Positions 25,745 to 33,365 of a DNA stretch of 64,000 nucleotides are shown in pieces. The stretch spans positions 1 to 64,000 of the forward strand of contig DEYP01000028.1 in assembly GCA_002364615.1 (NCBI GenBank). Direction: 5' to 3'. Made by a program: the position numbers and the translations under genes. The notes under the pieces were generated by a model, which saw only the letters and a list, made by a program, of their open reading frames with translations, had not been told where the DNA came from and made no database searches. The stretch is from Arsukibacterium sp. UBA3155. GTDB lineage: Bacteria > Pseudomonadota > Gammaproteobacteria > Enterobacterales > Alteromonadaceae. Position 1 is the first letter of the stretch. Each line of letters begins with the position of its first letter.

Positions 25745-26182
25745 TTAGTTGTCAGATGGCGTGATCGCGGCGCGCTGCCAGTTAAACTGATTAAGCTGTC
25801 GCGCCAGCGCCCGGTAATCGGCTGCAGTTAGCTGGTCGGCCAGCAACCATTGCAGATGCAACTGTGCATGCTGACATTGCCAGCGCACCAACACGCCGAA
25901 CTCACTGACCAGACAGCCTTCTCTTAGCTGACCGCCAGGCAGCTTGCTGTGCCACCACTGTAACTGGCCATCCGGTTGTAAGCTTAACCCGGTCGCTACC
26001 CGGGGTTGCCGGTAACAGCGAATACCATACCAATACACGACAAACAGTAGCGGCGCTGCCAGCCCTACCGCAACCCCCGGCAGAGGCTGCAATACAAACA
26101 GCAAGAAAACCATAACCGCCAGCGCCAGTATACCGCGCTGGCGCCAGACTGAGTTGCCAATGACGACATTACACCCGGACAC
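25745..26182 (-). CDS. YgfX/CptA-like membrane protein
   Basis: The product has about 145 residues. Two adjacent membrane helices (LALAVMVFLLFVLQPLPGVAVG, then APLLFVVYWYGIRCY) precede a soluble tail with LQPDGQLQWW and WLLADQLTAADYRALARQLNQ. Position directly downstream of sdhE with a short overlap identifies it as the YgfX partner, described in E. coli as affecting cell shape and assembly of division or respiratory proteins. No ATG is available; GTG at 26182 or TTG at 26188 are the candidate starts, and no good ribosome binding site is seen, so translation may be coupled to sdhE. Confidence 0.75.
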   Translation of the reverse strand: MSGCNVVIGNSVWRQRGILALAVMVFLLFVLQPLPGVAVGLAAPLLFVVYWYGIRCYRQPRVATGLSLQPDGQLQWWHSKLPGGQLREGCLVSEFGVLVRWQCQHAQLHLQWLLADQLTAADYRALARQLNQFNWQRAAITPSDN

Positions 26183-26420
26183 GGTCAAGGATAACGTTAA
26201 TCAAGGCTTGCAGTGCCGGATCGCTCGATTTGGCGTGGCCCATAAACCACGCAAACAAATCCGGGTCATCTGCGGCCAGTAAGCGCTCAAAATCCCGTTT
26301 TTGCTGTAACGACAACGCATCGTAGCCATCTTCGACAAAGGGCGCCAGCAACACGTCCAACTCCAGCATGCCGCGCCGGCACGCCCAGCGCAGACGTGGT
26401 TTAATCATTAACTCAGTCAT
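26169..26420 (-). CDS. sdhE: FAD assembly factor SdhE
   Basis: The product has 83 residues. It promotes covalent flavinylation of SdhA and FrdA. The signature RRGMLELD lies at residues about 15-22; the rest (FERLLAADDPDLFAWFMG) is the family's helical bundle. AAGGAA lies 6 bases before the ATG. It is divergent from ygfZ and followed by ygfX, as in Enterobacteria. Confidence 0.95.
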   Translation of the reverse strand: MTELMIKPRLRWACRRGMLELDVLLAPFVEDGYDALSLQQKRDFERLLAADDPDLFAWFMGHAKSSDPALQALINVILDRVRV

Positions 26421-26557
26421 TCAAATTCCTTAATGCCAGATACAGTGATAAAGATAACGGCATTTGCACAAAACTGCCGTTGTGGGGTTGAGCTTTTAAA
26501 TGCTGCCCCAATGTTACAACTATCTACGCTTTGGTGATACTTCTGGTGATATAAACA

Positions 26558-27529
26558 ATGCATACATCCTGGTTAACCGCAAAGAGTTACGGCCAATTAT
26601 CCAATCAGGTTCAGGGGGCATTTATTGCGCCGTTGCCCGCGTTTGACATTGTCAGAGTCAGTGGGGCAGATAACCGCAAATATTTACAAAGCCAGACCAC
26701 CTGTGACATTGACCAGCTCGATGATACGCATTTTTTGCGCGGCGCCCATTGCGATGCCAAAGGCAAAACCTGGTCGGTGTTCCACCTGTTGCAGCAAGGC
26801 GACGAGCTGTTAGCCATCGCGTTTCGGGATGAATTAAACGCCTCGGTAAACCAGTGGCGCAAATTTGGGGTGTTTTCTAAAGTAAACTTTACTGCGGGCC
26901 ACGACGACTATGCCGTGTTGGGAATTGGCGGCGATGAAGCACACACCCTGGTAAACCAGCTTGGCTTTAAATTGCCCGGCGGCAATGGTAGGCTTAGCCG
27001 CCATGAGGGTGGCATGGTGCTGCAGTTAGCAGAACAGCATTACATGCTGGTCCTTCCCAAAAATAATGCCATAGCGTTGCTGGAACAAGCGTATCCGCTG
27101 GCAGCGCCAACACTCTGGCTAAAGCAGCACATTCTGCAAGGCCTGTGCTATCTGGAACAGCCGCTGATTGGCGAATTTGTACCGCAAATGCTTAATTTGC
27201 AAGCAGTTTCAGCCATTAGTTTTACCAAAGGCTGTTATCTGGGTCAGGAAACAGTGGCCCGAATGAAATATCTCGGCCGCAATAAGCGGGCCGCCTGGAT
27301 TTTGCAGGCACAGACCGACGAAGCACCTGCAGCCGGATGTGATATCGAACAACAATTCAACGACAACTGGCGCCGGGTGGGCCAGGTTATTAACGCAGTC
27401 AATATCAATAACCAGCTTTGGTTAATTGCCGTACTGCCTAATGATATAACACCGGCAGACTCGTTACGGTTAAAGTCAGACAGTGCACCGGCACTGCAGT
27501 TGCTGCCGTTACCTTATCCCTTAAGTTAA
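26558..27529 (+). CDS. ygfZ: tRNA-modifying / Fe-S cluster repair protein YgfZ
   Basis: The product has 323 residues and belongs to the folate-binding GcvT-like family. The diagnostic motif KGCYLGQETVARMKYLGRNK is present at about 225-244 with its conserved cysteine. YgfZ uses tetrahydrofolate to support Fe-S enzymes such as MiaB. The N-terminal domain shows VSGADNRKYLQSQTTCDI. It lies 10 bases before the FKBP gene, so the two may be cotranscribed. Confidence 0.94.
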   Translation: MHTSWLTAKSYGQLSNQVQGAFIAPLPAFDIVRVSGADNRKYLQSQTTCDIDQLDDTHFLRGAHCDAKGKTWSVFHLLQQGDELLAIAFRDELNASVNQWRKFGVFSKVNFTAGHDDYAVLGIGGDEAHTLVNQLGFKLPGGNGRLSRHEGGMVLQLAEQHYMLVLPKNNAIALLEQAYPLAAPTLWLKQHILQGLCYLEQPLIGEFVPQMLNLQAVSAISFTKGCYLGQETVARMKYLGRNKRAAWILQAQTDEAPAAGCDIEQQFNDNWRRVGQVINAVNINNQLWLIAVLPNDITPADSLRLKSDSAPALQLLPLPYPLS

Positions 27530-27539
27530 AGAGGTTTTC

Positions 27540-28025
27540 ATGACCATTTCACAAGACAAAGTCGTCGCCATGCATTACACCGTTACCGACCCGGAAGGTA
27601 ACAAACTGGATTCATCTGCTGATGGCGAGCCTTTGGTATTTTTGTTTGGCCATGGCGCGTTAATTCCCGGTCTGGAACAGGCTCTGGCCGGTAAAGCGGT
27701 CGGTGACAGCTTTACTGCAACAATTGCGCCTGCTGACGCCTACGGTGAACGCCATGATCAACTGGTGCAGTCGGTGCCTAAAAACATGTTTGAAGGCATG
27801 GAAGTCGCGCCAGGTATGCGTTTTCGGGCTGCCGGCCCAGATGGTCGGGAGCAATCTGTGATTATTCTTGATGTGACCGAAGAAGAAGTGGTGGTAGATG
27901 GTAATCACCCCTTGTCAGGTATTGAACTGAAGTTCGAGGTTGAAGTGCTGAAAGTACGTGACGCCACGGCAGAAGAATTAGCGCATGGCCATGTTCATGG
28001 CATTGAAGGCGACGAGAGTCATTAA
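27540..28025 (+). CDS. SlyD-like FKBP-type peptidyl-prolyl isomerase
   Basis: The product has 161 residues. The split FKBP domain with an insert-in-flap is seen: VVAMHYTVTDPEGNKLDSS, PLVFLFGHGALIPGLEQAL, then the insert (YGERHDQLVQSVPKNMF) and NHPLSGIELKFEVEVL. The tail is short with a few His (HGHVHG), unlike the long metal-binding His/Cys tail of E. coli SlyD, so a role in folding is supported more than nickel handling. AGAGG lies about 7 bases before the ATG. Confidence 0.9.
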   Translation: MTISQDKVVAMHYTVTDPEGNKLDSSADGEPLVFLFGHGALIPGLEQALAGKAVGDSFTATIAPADAYGERHDQLVQSVPKNMFEGMEVAPGMRFRAAGPDGREQSVIILDVTEEEVVVDGNHPLSGIELKFEVEVLKVRDATAEELAHGHVHGIEGDESH

Positions 28026-28040
28026 TGTTATAACATTAAT
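28021..28040. repeat. Perfect 20-base palindrome over the stop codon of the FKBP gene
   Basis: ATTAATGTTA is followed at once by its exact reverse complement. The TAA stop (28023-28025) lies inside the left half. As RNA it would have no loop, so it looks more like a protein-binding site or chance in A+T-rich sequence. A terminator follows 10 bases later. Confidence 0.7.
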
Positions 28041-28050
28041 GCAGTTAGCA

Positions 28051-28080
28051 ACAAAACCGCAGCTTTGATTGCGGTTTTGT
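28051..28080 (+). terminator. Rho-independent terminator after ygfZ-slyD-like unit
   Basis: ACAAAACCGC and GCGGTTTTGT form a perfect ten-base stem with a ten-base loop, and the 3' arm brings the T tract. It separates the FKBP gene from the M23 peptidase gene. Confidence 0.85.
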
Positions 28081-28177
28081 CATTTCTGGAAGCGACGAAA
28101 ACCTTGACAGAAGCGACAAAGCACCCTATTTTGACCGCTTGTTTTGTTTTTAACCATTGTAAAAGCTGTTATATCAG

Positions 28178-29128
28178 ATGAAAGATCGCATTATTATCTC
28201 GGTATCGAGCATCAATGGTACCCGCCACTTTAGTATCAGCAAGCTATTTAAACGCAATGCCGTTATTAGCTTATGGTTAATATTATTTACCGTGATTATT
28301 ACGGCAGCCCTCATCGATTATTTGCTAAAAACGGTTGATCATACCAAAAGCCAGCAGCAGGAATTAGCAGTACAGGCTGAACAGCTGGCGTTAGAAATTA
28401 CCCAGCTAAGCCAGACCCGGGAACAACTGCAGCAGGAACTGGCTATTAAGCAGGATGAAATGCTGCAGGTTAGCAACCGGCTGGGAGAGATTGAACTGAC
28501 GCTGGGACTGGAGCAGGAGTTTCCACAGGATCTTGAGGCCAGACTCGATACCGCTACGGTAAACTCCAGTGCTAAAATGGCAATGTTACAACTGGTACCC
28601 AATGGTTCACCGCTGGAATTTCGCCGTCGCTCTTCCCGCTTTGGCGTGCGTACCCACCCTATAATGGGTAAGCAGCAACATCATAATGGTATTGATTTAT
28701 CAGCCAATCGCGGCACCCCTATTTATGCCCCCGCCGATGGCGTTGTCGAAGTCGTGCGCCCAAGCAAAAATGGCTATGGCAATTTACTTAAAATCCGCCA
28801 CGCTTTTGGGTTTTCTACTTTATATGCTCATCTGGACGAGTTTAAAGTTGCTAATGGCCTGTTTGTTCATAAAGGACAACTGATTGCCACTTCAGGCAAT
28901 ACCGGTAACTCTACGGCGCCGCATTTACATTACGAAATTCACTTTTTAGACCGGTCACTTAACCCGCAGAGCTTTATGGATTGGGACGCGAATAATTTTG
29001 ACCTGGTATTTGAAAAAGAACGGAGCATTAAATGGGATTCTTTAGTAACGATGCTGCAAACCAAAGCAAGCACACAACTACAACTGTCATCGCTGCGGGA
29101 TGCTCAATTATCGGAAGCCTCAGACTAA
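28178..29128 (+). CDS. M23 family metallopeptidase (peptidoglycan hydrolase), bactofilin partner
   Basis: The product has 316 residues. One membrane helix (about 28-48) anchors it, followed by a long coiled coil (about 52-115, rich in Q, E and L) and an M23 LytM domain (about 150-260). The zinc ligands are H169 and D173 (HHNGID) and H251 (HLHYE), so the enzyme should be active as an endopeptidase. The next gene codes a bactofilin whose start lies inside this gene; the last 32 codons here overlap it. Pairs of M23 peptidase and bactofilin shape the cell wall in Helicobacter and others, which suggests a similar job here. Confidence 0.9.
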   Translation: MKDRIIISVSSINGTRHFSISKLFKRNAVISLWLILFTVIITAALIDYLLKTVDHTKSQQQELAVQAEQLALEITQLSQTREQLQQELAIKQDEMLQVSNRLGEIELTLGLEQEFPQDLEARLDTATVNSSAKMAMLQLVPNGSPLEFRRRSSRFGVRTHPIMGKQQHHNGIDLSANRGTPIYAPADGVVEVVRPSKNGYGNLLKIRHAFGFSTLYAHLDEFKVANGLFVHKGQLIATSGNTGNSTAPHLHYEIHFLDRSLNPQSFMDWDANNFDLVFEKERSIKWDSLVTMLQTKASTQLQLSSLRDAQLSEASD

Positions 29129-29463
29129 GTTGCGATATGCAGGTTGATGGTTACGTCGAAGGCGTGATCACCAGCGAAAAAACGTTAATCATCAGTGCAG
29201 CCGGTCGGGTAAAAGCGCAAGTTACTGCTGATAAAGTGATCATTAACGGCTTGTTTGACGGTGAGCTGTTTGCCAATACGGTAGAAATTCTGCCTCAGGG
29301 TAAAGCCCTGGGTATTATTCACAGTGACGATTTGTGCATTGAGCGCGGCGGCAGCTTTATTGGCGAAACTCATCGTACGTCGCAGGATCAAGTGGTTAGC
29401 CTGACCAAACCTGAGCAACAGGATGCAACCGACGCCGATAACCGGATTGAAAATAAGGCCTAA
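29032..29463 (+). CDS. Bactofilin (polymer-forming cytoskeletal protein)
   Basis: The product has 143 residues. The central DUF583 beta-helix (about 20-120) has regular turns: DGYVEGVI, IISAAGRVKAQV, IINGLFDGELF, IERGGSFIGE. CGGAG lies 7 bases before the ATG, supporting a start 97 bases inside the preceding peptidase gene, in another frame. Bactofilins polymerise without nucleotide and position wall enzymes. The flanking tails are short and disordered-looking (KPEQQDATDADNR). Confidence 0.92.
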   Translation: MGFFSNDAANQSKHTTTTVIAAGCSIIGSLRLSCDMQVDGYVEGVITSEKTLIISAAGRVKAQVTADKVIINGLFDGELFANTVEILPQGKALGIIHSDDLCIERGGSFIGETHRTSQDQVVSLTKPEQQDATDADNRIENKA

Positions 29464-29473
29464 CGACAAAACG

Positions 29474-29503
29474 TCAACATGCTTTAATGACATCTGCTAT
29501 AAT
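29474..29503 (+). promoter_or_regulatory. Promoter of dbpA
   Basis: A perfect -10 box TATAAT (29498-29503) is preceded 18 bases upstream by TCAACA as a weak -35. It starts just past the bactofilin stop and lies 50 bases before the dbpA start. Confidence 0.6.
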
Positions 29504-29534
29504 GCCGCCCCCTTGCAGGCGGCGTCCTGTTTTT
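29504..29534 (+). terminator. Hairpin with T run between bactofilin and dbpA
   Basis: GCCGCC and GGCGGC pair around an eight-base loop and are followed, after GTCCTG, by six T. It could end the peptidase-bactofilin message. It begins directly after the dbpA -10 box, so the left arm would lie upstream of the dbpA transcription start and the hairpin would form only in read-through RNA. Confidence 0.5.
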
Positions 29535-29552
29535 TAGTTACAGGATTTCATT

Positions 29553-30932
29553 GTGTCTGATCACGCTTTTAGTCAATTAGCCTTGCCTACGCCTTTACTT
29601 GAATGTTTAACCAGCCTGGAATATCACCAGATGACCGCGGTGCAGGCGCAAAGTTTGCCGGCAATATTAGACGGCAAAGACGTGATAGCGCAGGCAAAAA
29701 CCGGCTCCGGCAAAACCGCAGCCTTTGCGCTGGGGCTGCTGGCTAAACTGGATGTAAAGCGCTACCGGATCCAGACTCTGGTACTGTGCCCTACCCGCGA
29801 ACTGGCAGAGCAGGTTGCCGCTGAAATTCGTAAGCTTGCCCGTAATATTCATAATATTAAAGTACTGACGCTATGTGGTGGCGTGCCCAGTCGCAGCCAG
29901 ATTGTCTCACTGGAACACGGCGCACATATTATTGTTGGCACGCCGGGCCGGGTACTGGATCATCTGCAGCAGCAACGGCTCAATTTAACTGAATTAACCA
30001 CCCTTGTTCTGGACGAAGCAGACCGGATGCTGGAGATGGGCTTTGCTGATGCGCTAAATGCGATTCTGGCAGACGTTCCGATTAAGCGCCAAACCCTGTT
30101 ATTCAGTGCCACTTTCGATAAAGCGGTCCGCCAGATAGCCGACAGTATAATGCAAAGCCCGGTAACCGTTACCGTAGCAAGCCCACATACCCAAACCAGT
30201 ATTGAACAGCAGTTCTATCAACTGGACGGCAAAAAACGCAGCGATGCCGTTAAACTGTTGCTACACAAGTTTGTGCCCGCCAGCACAGTGGTATTTTGTA
30301 ATACCAAGCGGGAAACCCAGGAACTGGCTGATACTTTAAAACTGGCTGGAGTCAGTGTAATGGCCCTGCACGGCGACTTAGAGCAGCGCGATCGCGAGCA
30401 TGCATTGCTTAAGTTCAGTAACAATAGTGTTAGCGTGCTGGTGGCCACTGATGTTGCCGCCCGCGGCCTGGATATCGAAAAACTGGATTTAGTAATTAAC
30501 TACCAGCTGGCCCATGATGTCGCGACTCATACTCACCGGATTGGCCGTACAGGCCGCGCTGGCAACAGCGGCCTGGCTTGCTCATTGCTAAGCCCGGATG
30601 ATGGCAGCAAGCTTAGTGCCCTGGCCTCGCAACTCGATTTGGAAATAGACGCACTGCCGCTGCCCGACGCCTCGGTATTGTTACAAACTTTACCAGAGCC
30701 TGCGATGCAAACGCTGCAAATCGATGGTGGCAAAAAGCATAAACTACGGCCGGGTGATATTGTCGGCGCACTGACCAGCAGCAGCCAGATTGTGTTTGCC
30801 GATATTGGTAAAATACAGATGTTAGACACCGTCGCTTTTGTTGCCGTTAGCCGTAAGGTGGCAAAACAGGCGTTGGCCCTACTGAATGATGGCAAAATGA
30901 AGGGTAAAAAGTACCGGGTATGGCGTTTATAA
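29553..30932 (+). CDS. dbpA: ATP-dependent RNA helicase DbpA
   Basis: The product has 459 residues and unwinds RNA around hairpin 92 of 23S rRNA during 50S assembly. Helicase motifs: Q motif region, AKTGSGKT (48-55), PTRELAEQ, DEAD (154-157), FSATF, ATDVAARGLD and HRIGRTGRAG. The C-terminal DbpA RNA-binding domain (about 385-459, RPGDIVGALTSSS to KYRVWRL) identifies it among DEAD-box proteins. Translation starts at GTG with AGGA 8 bases upstream. Confidence 0.95.
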   Translation: MSDHAFSQLALPTPLLECLTSLEYHQMTAVQAQSLPAILDGKDVIAQAKTGSGKTAAFALGLLAKLDVKRYRIQTLVLCPTRELAEQVAAEIRKLARNIHNIKVLTLCGGVPSRSQIVSLEHGAHIIVGTPGRVLDHLQQQRLNLTELTTLVLDEADRMLEMGFADALNAILADVPIKRQTLLFSATFDKAVRQIADSIMQSPVTVTVASPHTQTSIEQQFYQLDGKKRSDAVKLLLHKFVPASTVVFCNTKRETQELADTLKLAGVSVMALHGDLEQRDREHALLKFSNNSVSVLVATDVAARGLDIEKLDLVINYQLAHDVATHTHRIGRTGRAGNSGLACSLLSPDDGSKLSALASQLDLEIDALPLPDASVLLQTLPEPAMQTLQIDGGKKHKLRPGDIVGALTSSSQIVFADIGKIQMLDTVAFVAVSRKVAKQALALLNDGKMKGKKYRVWRL

Positions 30933-31001
30933 CCGACTTACCAACGAAGTAGCGTAGTCTGTGAGCACCGCTTAAAGTTGATGTTTTAGCCTTATGATTT
31001 G

Positions 31002-31038
31002 CGCTTGTCGCCAGCTTTTCTCAAACTGGCAACAAGCG
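31002..31038. terminator. Inverted repeat between convergent dbpA and the MBL-fold gene
   Basis: CGCTTGT-c-GCCAG and CTGGC-a-ACAAGCG form a 12-pair stem with one mismatch around an 11-base loop. It sits between convergent genes, where a bidirectional terminator would be expected. Neither side has a good T run, so the call is tentative. Confidence 0.4.
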
Positions 31039-31068
31039 AAAACGCTCACAGCTGCAGTTAGCCCAGGC

Positions 31069-31932
31069 TTAGCGCGTCAGCGGTTCTGCCTGTAACAAGG
31101 TATTAATCCAGCGCTCTTCCGTAATAAAATTCCAGTGCCAGTTTTTCCATTGCTCGCCCAGCCCCGCGGCTACGATTTGCTCGTTGCTTAAGCCTTTCGC
31201 CTGCTGCTGCTCTACCTGCGCCAGGGTGGCTAACATCATTTGATGAAAACGTTGTAAACCTGCTTTATCGGTCAACTCGCCATGACCTGGTACCACTTTG
31301 GTTTTATCATCTATCTGATTGATAACATAGGCTACATTGGCAATATAGCCGCGAACCGAACCGCCGTTATTTAAATCAATAAACGGAAAACGTCCTTCAA
31401 ATAGCATGTCTCCCATATGCACCACGTTTTTACCTTCAAACCAGACAATAATATCGCCGTCAGTATGACTCGGTGGCAGATATTCCAGACGAAGCTGCTG
31501 GCCATTCATATTCAAACTAAGTTGCTTAGTAAAGGTTTCCGTAGGTAAACCAGCGCGGGGGAATGCCGCATCGGCGCTAAGCCGCTTTAACACATTCGCG
31601 TGCGCAATTATCCGCTTTGGCATTAACGCGCTGTTGCCATTGACATGATCGCCATGCATATGGGTATTAATCAGGGTACCAAGCGCTTTACCGCTGCTAA
31701 GTTCTGTCAGCTTAGCGTTAATTTTATCTGCCAGCTCAGCATACTGAGCATCAATTAATATCACTTCATTATCAGTAACCAGCGCCGCCATATTGCCACC
31801 AGAGCCGGTTAGCATATACAGGTTATCAGCCAGCGGTGTGGCGTTAATCTCGACGTTGGCAAACCGGTTAGCTAATGCAGGTAAACTTAAAAACAGCAGC
31901 AGGAGCAGCGTGAGGGGTTGTAACCTTAACAT
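31069..31932 (-). CDS. Secreted metallo-beta-lactamase-fold hydrolase
   Basis: The product has 287 residues. A signal peptide (about 1-21, ending PALA) targets it to the periplasm. The zinc site is complete: H91-x-H93-x-D95-H96 (THMHGDH), H156 (SHTDGD), D175 (HMGDML) and H217 (PGHGE). The pattern fits the large family of periplasmic MBL-fold enzymes rather than a proven beta-lactamase; substrates cannot be named. AAGGAT lies 8 bases before the ATG. Confidence 0.85.
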   Translation of the reverse strand: MLRLQPLTLLLLLFLSLPALANRFANVEINATPLADNLYMLTGSGGNMAALVTDNEVILIDAQYAELADKINAKLTELSSGKALGTLINTHMHGDHVNGNSALMPKRIIAHANVLKRLSADAAFPRAGLPTETFTKQLSLNMNGQQLRLEYLPPSHTDGDIIVWFEGKNVVHMGDMLFEGRFPFIDLNNGGSVRGYIANVAYVINQIDDKTKVVPGHGELTDKAGLQRFHQMMLATLAQVEQQQAKGLSNEQIVAAGLGEQWKNWHWNFITEERWINTLLQAEPLTR

Positions 31933-32035
31933 TGTAATTATCCTTATCGTATTTCAGTTTAAGCAATTGCAGGCTGCCACGGTTGTCGCAGCCTGCTTTA
32001 TGTAACAGCTTAACCTATACGCGAGGATCTTCCAT

Positions 32036-32248
32036 TCAGATGATTTTATTATCCTGCCAGAATTTTTCTTTATCCAGGCGTTTTTGTCTTTTCTCACAGG
32101 GTTTATCGCAATCACAGGCTTTGGCAATATTGAGCTCACCAAGGCCCCCACAGCTGCCTGCCAGCGTTTTTCGCTGTACAACAAAGCCGATGGCCATGGC
32201 TAACACCACCACCAGGAACAGCCCAAAGGTAAAAAGAAAAACAGCCAT
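32036..32248 (-). CDS. nqrM: Na+-NQR maturation protein NqrM
   Basis: The product has 70 residues. One N-terminal membrane helix (about 2-24) is followed by a cytoplasmic tail with four cysteines, CGG and CDCDKPC, the signature of NqrM (DUF539). In Vibrio it is needed to insert the iron centre between NqrD and NqrE. It starts three bases after the apbE stop with GAGAGG upstream, so the two are coupled. Confidence 0.92.
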   Translation of the reverse strand: MAVFLFTFGLFLVVVLAMAIGFVVQRKTLAGSCGGLGELNIAKACDCDKPCEKRQKRLDKEKFWQDNKII

Positions 32249-32251
32249 GAC

Positions 32252-33286
32252 TTACCTCTCCTCATCAACTAAATAGGGTTTAAACGCTTCGCTTACCAGC
32301 TCGGTAAAACCATCGTCAGTTTTTACGATAAGCAGCGCAGCCAGCTGGTGCTGATTGGCAAACTGCAGCGCTTCTTCTGCATTCATGATGTGTAGTGCAG
32401 TAGCATAACCATCTGCCGTCATGCTGCTGGGGTGAATAACCGTGCTCGATACCGTCCGGTGCGCAATAGGCTCGGCGGTACGCGGATCAATTAAGTGCGA
32501 GTAACGAACACCATCCTGCTCGAAGTAATTGCGGTAATCGCCCGAAGTCGCTACCGCCATATTGCCAGGTGCCAGAATTCTTTGCATAGCACGTTGGCCT
32601 GTTACCGGCTTTTCTATTGCCACCAGCCAGGCACGGTCCGGTTTGCTGCCACTTACCCGCATTTCACCGCCAATATCCACCAGATAATCGGTCACACCGC
32701 TCGATTCAAGAATTTCTGCCAGGCGATCCACGCCATAGCCTTTGGCGATAGTGGATAAATCCAGCGCCACACGGCCATCCGTTTTTATTAACTCCTGTTC
32801 GCTCAGACTGATTTTATCTAAGCCGACGAAGTCCTGTATGGCATCAAGCGCTTGTGGCGCTGGCCTCTCGTTAATCCGGCCATTGGCACCAAAGCCCCAT
32901 TTCTCGACCAGAGGCCCGACCGTAATATCCAGCACGCCATTGGTTTGTTCACCAATTCTTATTGCTTCGGCAATGACTTTGGCGGTTTGTTCACTCAGCA
33001 TGAAAGGTTCTGTAGTCTGCTGCTGGTTAAAGCGCATCAACTCTGACGCTGGCCGGTAAGTCGACATTAAGTCGTTTATCAGCTCCAGCTCCTGTTCTAT
33101 CTGCTGCTGTAATGCGTGTTGAGCAACCGGCGTGTTACTGAAAAACTTAACACTATAGGTAGTCCCCATGGTGTTGCCTTGTAATACCTGCTCTTGCGGT
33201 AACGTTGTCTGAGGGCTACAGCCCGCCAACCATAAGCTTATGGCCAACAACCAGATAAACGAAAAAGGAGAAACGCGTTGCATCAT
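32252..33286 (-). CDS. apbE: FAD:protein FMN transferase ApbE
   Basis: The product has 344 residues. It attaches FMN through phosphoester bonds to threonines in NqrB and NqrC. The start is placed at the ATG-ATG pair 33286/33283, leading to a lipoprotein signal (SLWLAGC); the longer frame would need a TTG start inside a terminator. Conserved segments: QGNTMGTTYSVKF, LDLSTIAKGYGVDRLA, YLVDIGGEMRVSG and the magnesium motif in SSMTADGYATALHIM. It lies directly downstream of nqrF behind a terminator-like hairpin. Confidence 0.94.
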   Translation of the reverse strand: MMQRVSPFSFIWLLAISLWLAGCSPQTTLPQEQVLQGNTMGTTYSVKFFSNTPVAQHALQQQIEQELELINDLMSTYRPASELMRFNQQQTTEPFMLSEQTAKVIAEAIRIGEQTNGVLDITVGPLVEKWGFGANGRINERPAPQALDAIQDFVGLDKISLSEQELIKTDGRVALDLSTIAKGYGVDRLAEILESSGVTDYLVDIGGEMRVSGSKPDRAWLVAIEKPVTGQRAMQRILAPGNMAVATSGDYRNYFEQDGVRYSHLIDPRTAEPIAHRTVSSTVIHPSSMTADGYATALHIMNAEEALQFANQHQLAALLIVKTDDGFTELVSEAFKPYLVDEER

Positions 33287-33312
33287 CTGTTCTGACAGCC
33301 TTCTAATAACAT

Positions 33313-33342
33313 AAAGGGGCAACGCAAAACGTTACCCCTTTT
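33313..33342 (-). terminator. Terminator or attenuator after nqrF
   Basis: On the - strand AAAGGGGTAACG and CGTTGCCCCTTT pair (11 of 12) around TTTTG. It lies 24 bases past the nqrF stop and before apbE, so it probably reduces apbE-nqrM transcription relative to the pump genes. Confidence 0.7.
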
Positions 33343-33365
33343 AATTTAACTACGCTGATGGTGAC

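Noticed and set aside
29504-29534. Riboswitch or cold-shock leader of dbpA
   Set aside because: The left arm lies upstream of the likely transcription start and the leader is only about 40 bases; a terminator plus promoter is simpler.
31069-31932. Acquired metallo-beta-lactamase (antibiotic resistance)
   Set aside because: Zinc ligands fit the broad MBL-fold family; no subclass-specific features and no mobile context around it.
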